Origin: Bacillota bacterium
GTDB taxonomy: Bacteria > Bacillota > SHA-98 > UBA4971
Direction: 5' to 3'
Length of the DNA stretch: 64,000 nt
NCBI GenBank assembly: GCA_030024085.1
Contig: JASEJE010000010.1
Span: forward strand, 1-64,000
In this document: positions 17,607 to 27,340 of the stretch, one piece after another
Layout: each line of letters opens with the position of its first letter
Position numbering within the stretch: the stretch's first letter is position 1
Notes under the pieces: generated by a model
What the model saw: only the letters and a program-made list of their open reading frames with translations
Told to the model about the DNA's origin: nothing
The model's database searches: none
Position numbers and translations under genes: made by a program

Positions 17607-17637
17607 CATTCGCATCGTTGCGGGGTGAGGGGCTTTG

Positions 17638-18555
17638 GTGCAGTATGTCACACGGCGGGTTCTCATGATGATACCCGTTCTCATCGGAGTTACCCTGGTC
17701 ACGTTCATCCTGATGAACGTGGTGCCTGGCGACCCCGTCATTGAAATGCTGGGCAAGCGGACGGACCCGGAAACCGTTGCGATGGTGAGGAAGGAGCTCG
17801 GCCTGGACGCTCCGCTTCACATCCAATACCTGCGGTTTGTCGCGGGTGCCCTCCGGGGGGATCTCGGCAAGTCATACAAGCTCCGGCAGCCGGTGACCGC
17901 GCTCATAATGAGGACGTTCCCGACCACCGCGAAGCTGGCTCTGTCTGCTGCAGTGGTGGCGATAACACTGGGCATCACCGTGGGCATCATCTCAGCGGTG
18001 AAGCAATACTCCTTTCTCGACCACACCACCATGGTCGCGACTCTCACCGCAATATCGGCGCCGGTTTTCTGGGTCGCAATGATCGCTCAGCTCGTGTTCG
18101 GGTACTACCTCAGGTGGTTTCCGATTTCCGGGTATTACAGCCCGTGGCACATGGTTTTGCCGGCAATTGTGTTAGGGACGCGCTTCTCGGCGTCGATAGC
18201 TCGTCTTACGCGCACTACGATGCTGGATGTCATCAGGCAGGACTACATCAGGACCGCCAGGGCCAAGGGGCTTGCCGAGAGAATGGTTACCTACTCGCAT
18301 GCATTGAGGAACGCGATGATACCCATTGTGACCATAATCGGCATGCAGATTTCGGGGCTTCTCACCGGGTCGTTCTTCACTGAAACGGTGTTTGCCATAC
18401 CCGGTCTTGGAAGCCTGGCCGTAAAGGCGATGCAGCAAAGGGACTTCCCTCTCATGCAGGGGACGGTTCTCTTCGGTGCGGTCGTGCTCTGCGTTGGCAT
18501 CTTGATCGTGGATATCTCTTACGCCTACCTTGATCCCAGGATCCGCCTGGAGTGA
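17638..18555 (+). CDS. dppB: Peptide ABC transporter permease, DppB type
   Basis: A 305-residue inner-membrane permease with about six hydrophobic helices. It opens YVTRRVLMMIPVLIGVTLVT, typical of DppB, and has the EAA-loop region DYIRTARAKGLAERMV that docks the ATPase. GTG 17638 is preferred over the TTG one codon earlier; GGGGTGAGG precedes it. It pairs with the DppC-type permease downstream. Confidence 0.9.
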   Translation: MQYVTRRVLMMIPVLIGVTLVTFILMNVVPGDPVIEMLGKRTDPETVAMVRKELGLDAPLHIQYLRFVAGALRGDLGKSYKLRQPVTALIMRTFPTTAKLALSAAVVAITLGITVGIISAVKQYSFLDHTTMVATLTAISAPVFWVAMIAQLVFGYYLRWFPISGYYSPWHMVLPAIVLGTRFSASIARLTRTTMLDVIRQDYIRTARAKGLAERMVTYSHALRNAMIPIVTIIGMQISGLLTGSFFTETVFAIPGLGSLAVKAMQQRDFPLMQGTVLFGAVVLCVGILIVDISYAYLDPRIRLE

Positions 18556-18586
18556 ACCCTGTAGTAAGGAGGCAAGAAGATAGGAG

Positions 18587-19489
18587 ATGCGGCTACTCAC
18601 ACGCGAAAGCAAAATCCCTGCCGGTAGCACTCTATGGGCGGATTCCTGGAGAAGACTCAAGCGGAACAAACCTGCTGTGGTGGGCCTTGTTTTCGTCCTG
18701 ATGATCCTGTTCGTCGGCATCTTCGCGGATGTCCTTGCGCCGGCAAGTCCCACGGATCAAGATTTGCGGGCGCGGTTTGCGAAACCTGGTTCACCTTCAA
18801 AGATAACGAGAAATGGCACGTACATCCTCGGAGCCGACCAGTTTGGGCGCGATATCCTTTCAAGGATAATCTATGGGGCAAGGGTTTCGCTGACCCTCGC
18901 CGTGGTGGTTGAGGCGATCACGAGGGTCATCGGTATCACCGTGGGGTCTTGCGCCGGGTACTACGGCGGTTGGATAGACATGGCCATATCCCGGGTGCTC
19001 GAGGTTCTGATGGCCTTTCCCGATCTCCTCTTCTATATCGGGATAAGGTTTGCCCTGGGCTCCAGCCTGCCCGTCCTCATACTGGCGTTTTCAGCTTTTG
19101 GCTGGGCCGGGACATCAAGATTCGTCCGCGGGCTCGTGATGCAGCTGAAGGAGTCGGAGTACGTGGAAGCCGCGCGTGCCCAGGGTTTCTCCGATGCCCG
19201 GGTCATCGCGCGGCACATCCTTCCCAACTGCCTCGGGCCCTTGATTGTCTCGATTACCCTGAGCATTCCCGGGACCATCATGGGCGAGGCGGGGCTCGCT
19301 TTCCTCGGTCTCGGCATTCAGCCGCCCGCCCCAAGCTGGGGAAACATGATATACGACTCTAGAGCATATCTCCGGGTTGCTCCCTTCTTCGGGATCTGGC
19401 CCGGCGTCGCCCTCATAGTGACGGTGCTTGCCTTCAACCTCTTTGGTGACGGTTTACGAGATGCTCTGGACCCGAGGCTCAAGAGATGA
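18587..19489 (+). CDS. dppC: Peptide ABC transporter permease, DppC type
   Basis: A 300-residue permease with the N-terminal OppC-type cytosolic stretch and first helix (VVGLVFVLMILFVGIFA), GADQFGRDILSRIIYGARVS, and the EAA loop YVEAARAQGFSDARVI. It forms the membrane channel with the DppB-type protein. AAGGAGG lies upstream of ATG 18587. It is co-oriented and closely spaced within the operon. Confidence 0.9.
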   Translation: MRLLTRESKIPAGSTLWADSWRRLKRNKPAVVGLVFVLMILFVGIFADVLAPASPTDQDLRARFAKPGSPSKITRNGTYILGADQFGRDILSRIIYGARVSLTLAVVVEAITRVIGITVGSCAGYYGGWIDMAISRVLEVLMAFPDLLFYIGIRFALGSSLPVLILAFSAFGWAGTSRFVRGLVMQLKESEYVEAARAQGFSDARVIARHILPNCLGPLIVSITLSIPGTIMGEAGLAFLGLGIQPPAPSWGNMIYDSRAYLRVAPFFGIWPGVALIVTVLAFNLFGDGLRDALDPRLKR

Positions 19490-19565
19490 GGAATGGCGGT
19501 CCGAAAGTGTACCGGGGCCCGGCGAGGGATCGAGACGAATACAGTAGACCGGGGGTGACTCCTGG

Positions 19566-20555
19566 GTGCCAAACGATTTGGTTCAAGTGAAAGAACTCAC
19601 CACGAAGTTCTTTACCGATGACGGAGTCGTCACCGCCGCGGACAGAGTGTCCTTTTGCATCGGTGAAGGGGAAACCCTGGGCATGGTAGGGGAATCCGGT
19701 TGCGGTAAGTCGGTGACCTCTCTTTCGATGATGCGACTCATCCAGTCTCCCCCCGGTAAGATAACCTCGGGAGAGATCTGGTTTCAGGGTCAGGACCTCC
19801 TGAAACTGTCCCACGACGAGATGCGGGCCATACGCGGGAACAAGATCTCTATGATATTCCAGGAGCCAATGACCTCGCTGAACCCGGTGTTCACCATCGG
19901 CAGGCAGATCTCCGAAGCGATAATCCTGCACCAGAAGGTTTCGGCACGGGAAGCCAGGGAGAAGACCATTGAGATGCTGCGTCTCGTCGGGATTCCCCTT
20001 CCGGATAGACGGTTCGACGAGTTTCCGCACCAGCTGTCCGGGGGGATGCGCCAGAGGGCGATGATTGCCATGGCGCTTTCATGCAACCCCAGGCTTCTCA
20101 TAGCGGACGAGCCCACGACCGCCCTCGACGTGACCATCCAGGCCCAGATTCTCGATCTCATACGGCGCCTGAAAGACGAGGTCGGAATGAGCGTGCTCCT
20201 CATTACTCACGACCTGGGCGTCATAGCGGAGATGGCCCAGAGGGTCGTGGTGATGTATGCTGGACAGATCGTGGAGGAAGCTTGCTGTGACGATCTGTTC
20301 TCCGACCCGCGACACCCGTACACCGCCGCCCTGCTGAGATCTATACCAAGGCTCGAAGCGGGCAAAGTGCGGCTTCACGTCATCGAGGGGTCTGTTCCCA
20401 ACCTCCTCGAGCTTCCTCCCGGCTGCAGGTTTCATCCGAGATGCACCGAGGCTCAGGACATCTGCCGGGTCAGGACACCTGCGCTCAGCGTGATCGATGG
20501 CCGCAGGGTGAGATGTTTCCGCCGCGATTCGCCCCCCGAGGAGGTGGCCTCCTAA
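19566..20555 (+). CDS. dppD: Peptide ABC transporter ATPase, DppD type
   Basis: A 329-residue cytosolic ATPase with Walker A GESGCGKS (residues 42-49), signature LSGGMRQR, Walker [13 protein letters not shown] and a C-terminal oligopeptide-type extension with [14 protein letters not shown]. Several members of this family carry an Fe-S cluster there. The GTG start at 19566 is followed by the domain opening [13 protein letters not shown]. Its TAA directly abuts the GTG of the next gene, indicating translational coupling. Confidence 0.9.
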   Translation: MPNDLVQVKELTTKFFTDDGVVTAADRVSFCIGEGETLGMVGESGCGKSVTSLSMMRLIQSPPGKITSGEIWFQGQDLLKLSHDEMRAIRGNKISMIFQEPMTSLNPVFTIGRQISEAIILHQKVSAREAREKTIEMLRLVGIPLPDRRFDEFPHQLSGGMRQRAMIAMALSCNPRLLIADEPTTALDVTIQAQILDLIRRLKDEVGMSVLLITHDLGVIAEMAQRVVVMYAGQIVEEACCDDLFSDPRHPYTAALLRSIPRLEAGKVRLHVIEGSVPNLLELPPGCRFHPRCTEAQDICRVRTPALSVIDGRRVRCFRRDSPPEEVAS

Positions 20556-21563
20556 GTGAGCGTTGCGTTGAAAGAGGTGGATACACTCGAGGCCTCGCCG
20601 AACCTGGTCGAGGTGGAGGGTCTTGTCAAGTGGTTTCCAGTCCGTGCGGGAGTCTTCCGAGCGGTCGTGGGCTGGATCAAGGCCGTGGATGACGTGAGCT
20701 TCACGATACGTCGCGGTGAGACGCTTGGCCTCGTCGGCGAAAGCGGTTGCGGCAAGACCACGACGGCTCGGGCCATACTGAGACTGATAGAGCCCACGAG
20801 AGGCCGGATCTTGTTTGACGGGATAGATCTCATGAAGCTCGATTCGCGGCAACTTGCCCGCATGCGCCCTCAAATGCAGGTGATCTTCCAGGACCCGTAC
20901 GGCTCGCTGAACCCGCGCCACACCGTCATGGAGATAGTGGGGGAGGCTCTCGCTTACCATGGAATCGTAAGAAAGGGGAAGGCCCTCGAAGAGAGGGTCG
21001 CGGAGCTGCTGGACATGGTGGGGCTTTCCGCGCAGCACATGCGCCGGTACCCCCACGAGTTCTCCGGCGGACAGAGGCAGAGGATCGGCATAGCGAGGGC
21101 CCTTGCCACCTCGCCCAAGCTCATCGTGTGTGATGAGCCTGTTTCAGCACTGGACGTCTCGATTCAGAGCCAGATCTTGAACCTCCTCGAAGACCTTCAG
21201 GCCAAGTTCGGGGTCACGTATCTCTTCATCGCACACGGGCTGCACGTGGTGAAGCACATCTCCGACAGGGTCGGCGTGATGTACCTGGGGAAGCTCATCG
21301 AGGTGGCTGATAGCGAGGAGATCTACGCGGAGCCGCTGCATCCATACACCCAGGCCCTCATATCGGCGATCCCCATACCAGACCCGCGGCGCAAGCAGCA
21401 GAGGCTGATTCTCCAGGGTGACGTGCCAAGCCCCCTGAACCCGCCTCCGGGCTGCAGGTTCTGGACGAGGTGCCCCGTGATGACCGACGCCTGCAAGAAG
21501 ACCCAGCCTGTCCTCAAGGACGTCGGCAGGGGCCATCAGGTGGCTTGCCTGAGGTATTCCTGA
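20556..21563 (+). CDS. dppF: Peptide ABC transporter ATPase, DppF type
   Basis: A 335-residue second ATPase of the importer: Walker A GESGCGKT (61-68), signature FSGGQRQR, Walker [13 protein letters not shown] and the C-terminal [14 protein letters not shown] cysteine motif. It begins at GTG 20556 immediately after the DppD stop. One deviation: the H-loop region reads [13 protein letters not shown] where most relatives have SHDLxVVxHI. It closes the operon; convergent aroQ follows 144 nt later. Confidence 0.9.
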   Translation: MSVALKEVDTLEASPNLVEVEGLVKWFPVRAGVFRAVVGWIKAVDDVSFTIRRGETLGLVGESGCGKTTTARAILRLIEPTRGRILFDGIDLMKLDSRQLARMRPQMQVIFQDPYGSLNPRHTVMEIVGEALAYHGIVRKGKALEERVAELLDMVGLSAQHMRRYPHEFSGGQRQRIGIARALATSPKLIVCDEPVSALDVSIQSQILNLLEDLQAKFGVTYLFIAHGLHVVKHISDRVGVMYLGKLIEVADSEEIYAEPLHPYTQALISAIPIPDPRRKQQRLILQGDVPSPLNPPPGCRFWTRCPVMTDACKKTQPVLKDVGRGHQVACLRYS

Positions 21564-21704
21564 GGACACAGCGAAGATCCCGGCCGCATTCCCGGGTTAT
21601 CTGCTCTGGTAACGATCGTCAGCGGACGCTGGTATCATGGTTCCTGCGATCTCCTGAGCGGCCGCAAATCGCGATATCGCGCCATCCGTTACGCCTTCCG
21701 TCAG

Positions 21705-21733
21705 GTCCTAAAGGCAGGAAGCCGGTTCCTGCC
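21705..21733 (-). terminator. Terminator of the shikimate operon overlapping the aroQ stop
   Basis: On the minus strand GGCAGGAA and TTCCTGCC pair across a 5-nt loop, followed by TTTAGG. The stem overlaps the last codons of aroQ, whose TAG is at 21710-21708. The T-run is short but the position fits the operon end. Confidence 0.6.
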
Positions 21734-22169
21734 TTGGTAGAGCGGCGAGGGCTCGAAGCGCCAGGGCGTAACCGAGAGGGCCGAGGCCCGAGATCTGTCC
21801 GCGCGCCACGGGGGCGATCACCGAGTGGCGGCGGAACTCCTCGCGGGCGTAGATGTTTGAGAGATGGACTTCGATGGTTGGGAGCCCGCTGCCGCCGACG
21901 GCGTCGCGGATGGCGATGCTGTAATGGGTGTACGCTGCAGGATTGATGACGAGGCCGTCGCAGCGGTCCGCGGCGTCCCATATGAGGCTCACGATCTCGC
22001 CCTCGTGGTTCGTCTGGTGGATCTCGACCGTCACGCCGAGGGCCCGGGCTTCCTGTTCGATGAGAGCGTTGATGCTGTCAAGGGTTTGAGACCCATAGAT
22101 ACCTGGCTCCCGCACGCCCAACCGGTCCAGGTTCGGGCCATGAATTACCATGATAGTAGTGTCCGCCAT
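21708..22169 (-). CDS. aroQ: 3-dehydroquinate dehydratase, type II
   Basis: A 153-residue cytosolic enzyme that removes water from 3-dehydroquinate to give 3-dehydroshikimate. Type II hallmarks are GPNLDRLGVREPGIYG with catalytic Tyr25, INPAAYTHYSIAIRDA, and EVHLSNIYAREEFR with the catalytic His and Arg. ATG 22169 is preferred because AGGAGGGG lies just upstream; a longer frame adds 11 residues. It is the last gene of the minus-strand aro cluster, separated from aroKB by a 760-bp repeat-filled gap, so it may also have its own promoter. Confidence 0.93.
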   Translation of the reverse strand: MADTTIMVIHGPNLDRLGVREPGIYGSQTLDSINALIEQEARALGVTVEIHQTNHEGEIVSLIWDAADRCDGLVINPAAYTHYSIAIRDAVGGSGLPTIEVHLSNIYAREEFRRHSVIAPVARGQISGLGPLGYALALRALAALPRQEPASCL

Positions 22170-22250
22170 GTTTTCCCCTCCTGTCTCGTGGGCATCTTCC
22201 AAAGGTGCTCATCTCGGTATCACGCTTGCACACATCGCGGTCGTCTAAGC

Positions 22251-22300
22251 CAGGGTGCGTTAGTTCTTGTCTGTTTGCCAGCAGTTGCCGGAAGCGTTCG
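22251..22300 (+). repeat. Dispersed repeat, copy 3 (5' part)
   Basis: CAGGGTGCGTTAGTTCTTG, then CAGCAGTTGCCGG, match the 5' part of the copies at 27188 and 57279. The copy runs directly into the first motif of the phased array at 22296. Confidence 0.65.
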
Positions 22301-22794
22301 CCACGTCACTATTAGCGGCTATCGGGCGACGCACATCACTGGTCACGGCCCTACCCGTTCCCAACGTCACATGTGCCAGGGGACGCGTGACGTGCGTCAC
22401 TCGTTAGGCTCTTCCCGTTCAGTACGTCACGGATCAGGACCCGATCCGTGAGGTACGTCATCGTTCCCGCCTTACCCGTTCCCTCCGTCGCACGTTCCTC
22501 ATGAAGAGTTCCATACGTCACCCATTCGCGCCTGATCCGTGACGAGCGTCATTACTGCCGCCGTATTCGTTCCCTGCGTCACGGATCCCCCACGAAGTGT
22601 TCCATACGTCACTCGTCGAAACTGGACAGGGGACGGACGTCACGGGTCCTTCCGCAACCGTTCCGCACATCCCGCTTGAGAGCCGTCCACTGACGTACAT
22701 CACCGGTCCGGTCCTGACCCGTTCCCCGTGTCACGCATGCAAGGGGACCGGTGCTACGCGTCACTCTTTCCGCCCCACCCGTTCCGTACATCAC
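22296..22794. repeat. Phased palindromic repeat array 2 (17 motifs, 30/30/31-bp steps)
   Basis: Seventeen 14-bp motifs start at 22296, 22326, 22357, 22387, 22417, 22448, 22478, 22508, 22539, 22569, 22599, 22630, 22660, 22690, 22721, 22751 and 22781. Every third start is exactly 91 bp apart. The motif forms are GTTCCATACGTCAC and GTGACGTGCGTCAC, two half-sites around 4 bp. Motif groups at 22448-22521 and 22539-22612 are clearly related 91-bp duplicates. It fills the gap between aroQ and aroKB and is the same family as the array at 10293-10579. Confidence 0.88.
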
Positions 22795-22928
22795 GGGTCT
22801 TCCGGGAACGGTTTTCCGGGAACCGCGAGGTCAACTCTAGGGCCATCGGGGCCGGGGGTCGCCCTCCTAGACAAGCCCGCCAGGCCCACGAGGCCGCGCC
22901 GCGGCACTTCGTGTCTGGGAAAGTGGCA

Positions 22929-24905
22929 TTAGTTAGTGGCCAGATCGCCCTGAGGGCCAGCGAGGGCGATCCCGCTGGGACCAGCCCGCGCGATCTGGCC
23001 AGGCATGACTATCTCCTCCGCCAGTGCTTCCGCGGCCGGATCCTCGCAGACGGAGCATCTTCCTATGGAGAGCGGCAGCACGACGCGAAGCTTGCCCCCA
23101 CGGGCTTTCTTGTCAAGGGCCATAGCGGCCAGGATGGATTTGCGGAGGGCGTCACCGTCCGTGAGTGGGACCGACGTTGGCAACCCAAGGCCTGCGAGCA
23201 GTCGGATCACCCGCGCCGAGGCGTCCTCCTGAAGGTAGCCCAGGCGCGCGGATGCGCGACAAGCTGCGGCAAGACCTATCGCCACGGCTTCTCCGTGGGT
23301 CCAGCGCCGAAAGCCGCCAGCCCGCTCGATGGCGTGGCCGAGCGTGTGGCCGAGGTTGAGGAGCAGGCGGTCTCCCGTGTCGCGCTCGTCCGTGGCCACG
23401 ATCTTGGCCTTAACCATGACCGCCCTGCGGACGATGTCCTGCCACAAGGCAGGTTCCTGCTGGAGGGTCCGGGCTGCGGCGAACCTGGCGGCGCGCGGAC
23501 GCCGGAGGCCGGCGGTGCGGCACCCATCGGTCGAACGGGTGTCGGCGCCGCCCGCTACCCGGGCCACGTGCTCCAGGGTTTCGAAGAGATCTGGGTCCCC
23601 GATGACCGCGGCCTTGACTACTTCTGCGAGCCCGCTCGTGAGATCGCGCAGTGGCAACGTCCCCAGAGTGGTGATGTCTGCTATCACGGCCGCGGGCTGC
23701 CAGAACGTGCCGGCGAGGTTCTTGGCGGCCCGGAGGTTGATCGCGGTCTTCCCGCCGACGGCGCTGTCCACCATTGCCAGCAGCGTGGTGGGCACGTGGA
23801 CCAGCCTGACCCCGCGCATGTATGTGGCGGCGAAGAACCCCGCCACGTCGCCGACGGTGCCGCCTCCAAGGGCGATCACCAGCGAGTCGCGGCCGGCGCC
23901 GGAGGCCGCGGCGAGGTCGTACAGCTTCGCCAGGGTCGCAAGGCTTTTCGCTCTCTCGCCCTCGGCGACCATGGCCCACGCGATGGGCGGGGCGCAGCCA
24001 AGCCAGCTGCGAAGGCCTTCTTCGAGTCGCCCGCCGAAGAGCGACCGGAGCAGGGGGGTGGTGACCACGATGATCCTGCCGGGAGGCCGCCCGCCGTCGG
24101 GGCTTCGATGGCCAAGGGCCGTGTCGTACGTGCCTGGACGGGGGAGGAGGCCGCAGCCAGCGAGGTACGGGTACACTGCGGTTCCCGCGGTGATCTCGAG
24201 CAGGTACGGTTCACCGCGATCCGGCTGCGCTTCGTCCCGATGCTCGCACACACCGCGTGAACTCCGAACCGGGACAGCCTGCTCTCCGGCCGTACCACAG
24301 GTTTCCGAACCGTCCGCGAGGGGCGGGCACGCCGCCGTCCACGCGATCTTGCGGACTATCTCGCGGGCGATGTCCTCGGGGCGTTTGCCGTCGGTATCGA
24401 TGGCGACGTGCGCTTGCCGGTATCCTTGCTCCCGCGCGCTCATCAGGGAACGTACCTGCTCTATGTCGGCCTTTCCTTGGAGCACCGGCCTTGAATCCAT
24501 CCCAGGCGCGTGTTCGGAGGAGCCGTCTTCGGAGCTGTCCGGCCGCGGCCGCAGGCGGGCGAGGACGCTCTCAGGGGACGCGCGCAGCCATACGAGAAGG
24601 CCCGCGCGCTTCAGGGCCTTGACGTTTCGCTGGTCCATGAGCGCTCCGCCGCCCACGGAGATGACGGTGCTGTTGAGCCTCGAGGCCTGCCTCACCGCGC
24701 GGGCTTCCAGGCGTCTGAACCAGGCTTCCCCGCGCGTCCGGAAGATCTCGCTGATAGTGGCGCCTGCCTCTGATTCGATGAGGGCGTCGGTATCGAGAAA
24801 CGCCATCCCGAGCAGCGCGGCAAGGCACCCGCCGACGGAGGACTTGCCCGCCCCCATGAAGCCCGTCAGTATGATGTTGGTAGCTGTAGTCGGTACGGCC
24901 GTCAT
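22929..24905 (-). CDS. aroKB: Shikimate kinase / 3-dehydroquinate synthase fusion
   Basis: A 658-residue bifunctional enzyme. The N-terminal shikimate kinase (about 1-195) has Walker A GFMGAGKS at 15-22, DTDALIE, FRRLEARAV and VISVGGGA. The 3-dehydroquinate synthase part (about 250-620) has GGGTVGDVAGFFAATYMRG, VPTTLLAMVDSAVGGKTAIN and LLNLGHTLGHAIE for NAD, substrate and metal binding. A linker rich in Cys, Ser and Glu joins them, and a variable insert lies inside each half. It catalyses steps 2 and 5 of the pathway. ATG 24905 has GAGGGAGA upstream. Confidence 0.93.
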   Translation of the reverse strand: MTAVPTTATNIILTGFMGAGKSSVGGCLAALLGMAFLDTDALIESEAGATISEIFRTRGEAWFRRLEARAVRQASRLNSTVISVGGGALMDQRNVKALKRAGLLVWLRASPESVLARLRPRPDSSEDGSSEHAPGMDSRPVLQGKADIEQVRSLMSAREQGYRQAHVAIDTDGKRPEDIAREIVRKIAWTAACPPLADGSETCGTAGEQAVPVRSSRGVCEHRDEAQPDRGEPYLLEITAGTAVYPYLAGCGLLPRPGTYDTALGHRSPDGGRPPGRIIVVTTPLLRSLFGGRLEEGLRSWLGCAPPIAWAMVAEGERAKSLATLAKLYDLAAASGAGRDSLVIALGGGTVGDVAGFFAATYMRGVRLVHVPTTLLAMVDSAVGGKTAINLRAAKNLAGTFWQPAAVIADITTLGTLPLRDLTSGLAEVVKAAVIGDPDLFETLEHVARVAGGADTRSTDGCRTAGLRRPRAARFAAARTLQQEPALWQDIVRRAVMVKAKIVATDERDTGDRLLLNLGHTLGHAIERAGGFRRWTHGEAVAIGLAAACRASARLGYLQEDASARVIRLLAGLGLPTSVPLTDGDALRKSILAAMALDKKARGGKLRVVLPLSIGRCSVCEDPAAEALAEEIVMPGQIARAGPSGIALAGPQGDLATN

Positions 24906-25041
24906 GTATGCTCTCCCTCGAGTCCCTCCAATGGCTGCGTGGGTGGGTGGGTGGGGGTTCCTCGGCTCCTTTCGCCTTTCCAGCGGCTGCGCGGCTCGCG
25001 GTGTTGTACTCTCTCAGGGTCACCAGGGCCGGGAGCCGCCC

Positions 25042-26232
25042 TCAGGTCCGGGGGGCCCCGCATCTTTGTGCCACTTCGTCGAGGTACACGCGCAGGCGAG
25101 CCGCCATCTCGCCTACACTATCGCCCCCGAACTTGGCCAGGAAAGCGTCGGCCAGCACAAGGGCCACCATGGCCTCGGCCACCACGGCGCAGGCCGGGAC
25201 GGCGCAGGTGTCGGTACGTTCATAGTGGGCGACGCCTTCACGCCCGGTGCCCAGCTCAACTGAGCGTAGCGGCGCTCTCATCGTGTTTATCGGCTTCATA
25301 GCCGCGTCCAGCCACAGAGGCATTCCGTTCGTCATGCCGCCTTCGAGGCCGCCGCCGTGGTTTGAGAGTCGCCGGATCCCCGGCCCCGAGGCCGTCATCT
25401 CGTCCGCGGCGGCGCCGCCCGTTAGCTCCGCCAGCCGGAAACCGTCGCCGATACCGACGCCTTTGACCCCTGGAATGCTCATGACCGCTTGAGCGAGCCG
25501 CCCGTCGAGACGCAGGTCCCATTGGGTGTAAGTGCCGAGACCGGGAGGAAGCCCCCACGCGATGACCTGGAACACGCCTCCGACGCTCTGCCCAGTGGAT
25601 GCCGCCTCGTCGATGCGCCGCATCATCCTTGCAGCCGCCTCGTCATCCGCGCATCGCACCGGGGACGACTCTATGGCTTCCAAGAGTCCCGGGCTCGGCG
25701 GGCCCATCAGGAGGGACTCCTGGGTGGGAGCCCACTCGCCCCCGATGCAGAGGACGTGCGAAGCGACGGCGATCCCGAACTCCGCAAGCAGGCGTCTTGC
25801 AATCGCGCCGGCCGCCACCCTGGCGGCGGTCTCTCTCGCACTCGCCCGCTCGAGGACGTTTCTCATATCGTCATGCCCGAACTTGAGGGCGCCTGCCAAG
25901 TCCGCATGTCCCGGCCTCGGCATCGTGACAGGATCGCGCCGCACGTCGCCCCATGGGCTCATCACCTCGACCCAGTTTGGGTGATCCAGGTTCGGGATCT
26001 CCATCACAATGGGCGAACCAATGGTTAGCCCGCCCCTGATCCCGGCGGCGACGCGTGCGCGGTCGCGCTCGATTTCCATGCGGCGCCCGCGCCCGTAGCC
26101 GGTTTGCCGCCGGGCGAGGTCGCGCTCGATGTCCTCGGGTCTGACGTGAAGACCTGCAGGGATGCCGTCCAGCACCACGGTGAGCGCAGGGCCGTGCGAC
26201 TCACCGCCCGTCATGAACCGGAGCGCGCTCAA
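25042..26232 (-). CDS. aroC: Chorismate synthase
   Basis: A 396-residue enzyme that converts EPSP to chorismate with reduced FMN. Hallmarks are RFMTGGESHGPAL near the start, RRQTGYGRGRRM, RPGHADLAGALKFGHDD, ERASARETAARVAAGAI and SNHGGGLEGGMTNG. TTG 26232 is preferred because GGAGGTGA precedes it by 5 nt; GTG 26241 is the alternative. The start overlaps the aroE end by about 30 nt, so translation is probably coupled. Confidence 0.93.
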   Translation of the reverse strand: MSALRFMTGGESHGPALTVVLDGIPAGLHVRPEDIERDLARRQTGYGRGRRMEIERDRARVAAGIRGGLTIGSPIVMEIPNLDHPNWVEVMSPWGDVRRDPVTMPRPGHADLAGALKFGHDDMRNVLERASARETAARVAAGAIARRLLAEFGIAVASHVLCIGGEWAPTQESLLMGPPSPGLLEAIESSPVRCADDEAAARMMRRIDEAASTGQSVGGVFQVIAWGLPPGLGTYTQWDLRLDGRLAQAVMSIPGVKGVGIGDGFRLAELTGGAAADEMTASGPGIRRLSNHGGGLEGGMTNGMPLWLDAAMKPINTMRAPLRSVELGTGREGVAHYERTDTCAVPACAVVAEAMVALVLADAFLAKFGGDSVGEMAARLRVYLDEVAQRCGAPRT

Positions 26233-27157
26233 GCCGTTCACCTCCTAGCTGGTCCGTCGCGGCCGCCGCGGCGCGGAGCGCAAGCTCCATCGCCTCGGAC
26301 GGCGCACCCCGACCCGTCCACGCTTCGAAGGCTGGGATCGCCTGGTGAAACAGTATCTCGAGCCCTGACACAACGCGAAGACCCAGGGCCTGCCCCTGCA
26401 GAAGGAGCCTGGTCGCGGCTGGTCTGTACACCATGTCGCAGACAGCGCAGTCCCGGGAGGGGCAGAGCATTTCAAGGACCTCGTCGGGGATCGGGCTGGA
26501 CGCGGGATCGCGCGTCACAGGGGTGGCGTTCACCACAATACTGGCGCCGTTCATGGCATCCGCAAGGATGCACGGGTCATCGTCTTCCTGAAACCATGGG
26601 CGCGCTTCCGTCCGAATCCGTCCGCCGCTTGCCGCGAGCGCAACGTCCGCCAAGCGGACGGCCCGGTCGCGGCTGCGGTTGAGGATCAAGAGTTCCTTCG
26701 CTCCGGCCTGAGCCAGCGCGGCGGCGGCGCCCCTCGCTGCCCCTCCGGCCCCGAACAGCACCACTTTGCGGCCCTCGGGAGTTTGTCCTTTCGCGGCAAG
26801 GGCGCGGACGAGGCCCACACCGTCTGTGTTGTCGCCGAGGAGGCCGCCGCCGGTCTTGATAATGGTATTGAGTGCCCCGGCCGCGCGCGCTCTGGGGGTC
26901 AGAGCGTCGACCAGGGCGATGGCGTTCTCTTTGTGTGGTATGGTGACGTTCGCACCGGCAACAGAAGGCGATCTGAGCAAGGTCTGCACAGCGTCGAGGC
27001 TGCCTGGAGGGATGTCCAGTGGAACGTAACGCCAATCAAGCCCCACAGCTCTGAAACCCGCTTCGTGCATGGGAGGAGAGAGGCTGGACCGCGCGGGCCA
27101 GCCCAGAAGGAGTACGACCTTCGCCTTAGTTGCTCCCGCCTCTTCCACTTCCCTCAA
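26201..27157 (-). CDS. aroE: Shikimate dehydrogenase
   Basis: A 318-residue NADPH-dependent enzyme reducing 3-dehydroshikimate to shikimate. Motifs: SLSPPMH (substrate serines), NVTIPHKE with the catalytic lysine, GALNTI, GDNTDG with the catalytic aspartate, and the Rossmann loop GAGGAARGAAAAL. TTG 27157 is preferred with AGGAGGT about 10 nt upstream. The longer frame to 27214 would take its first residues from the dispersed repeat at 27188, which argues against it. Confidence 0.92.
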   Translation of the reverse strand: MREVEEAGATKAKVVLLLGWPARSSLSPPMHEAGFRAVGLDWRYVPLDIPPGSLDAVQTLLRSPSVAGANVTIPHKENAIALVDALTPRARAAGALNTIIKTGGGLLGDNTDGVGLVRALAAKGQTPEGRKVVLFGAGGAARGAAAALAQAGAKELLILNRSRDRAVRLADVALAASGGRIRTEARPWFQEDDDPCILADAMNGASIVVNATPVTRDPASSPIPDEVLEMLCPSRDCAVCDMVYRPAATRLLLQGQALGLRVVSGLEILFHQAIPAFEAWTGRGAPSEAMELALRAAAAATDQLGGERLERAPVHDGR

Positions 27158-27187
27158 AGGAACCAGACCTCCTTGCCCGAACACTGT

Positions 27188-27260
27188 GTGAGGGTGCGTA
27201 AGTCCTTGCCTCATTACCAGCGGTTGCCAGGCTGCCTGTGTTGCGCTCGGGGACTCGGGG
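27188..27260 (+). repeat. Dispersed repeat, copy 4
   Basis: GAGGGTGCGTAAGTCCTTG, then CAGCGGTTGCCAGG and GTGTTGCGCTCGGGGAC, match the copy at 57279 in the same order. It sits in the aroA-aroE gap. Part of it reads as an open frame upstream of aroE and could mislead start calling. Confidence 0.7.
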
Positions 27261-27340
27261 GGCTGCGCCCCACGCGGGCCGCCGCATCGCCGCGCGTTCG
27301 GGGTTCAGCCTCGGACGTTTGACCGCGGCCCGCTCAGGGA

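Noticed and set aside
22296-22794. CRISPR array
   Set aside because: The period is 30-31 bp, the repeated core is only 14 bp and degenerate, there are no unique 30-bp spacers between identical repeats, and no cas genes are near.
22340-22830. Small protein genes in the gap between aroQ and aroKB
   Set aside because: Short frames follow the repeat array and lack ribosome sites and domains.
23329-25263. 644-codon plus-strand frame opposite aroKB
   Set aside because: Antisense shadow of the fused aroKB gene, Ser/Arg/Pro-rich with no family match.
27158-27214. N-terminal extension of aroE
   Set aside because: It is encoded partly by the dispersed repeat, and a ribosome site favours TTG 27157.
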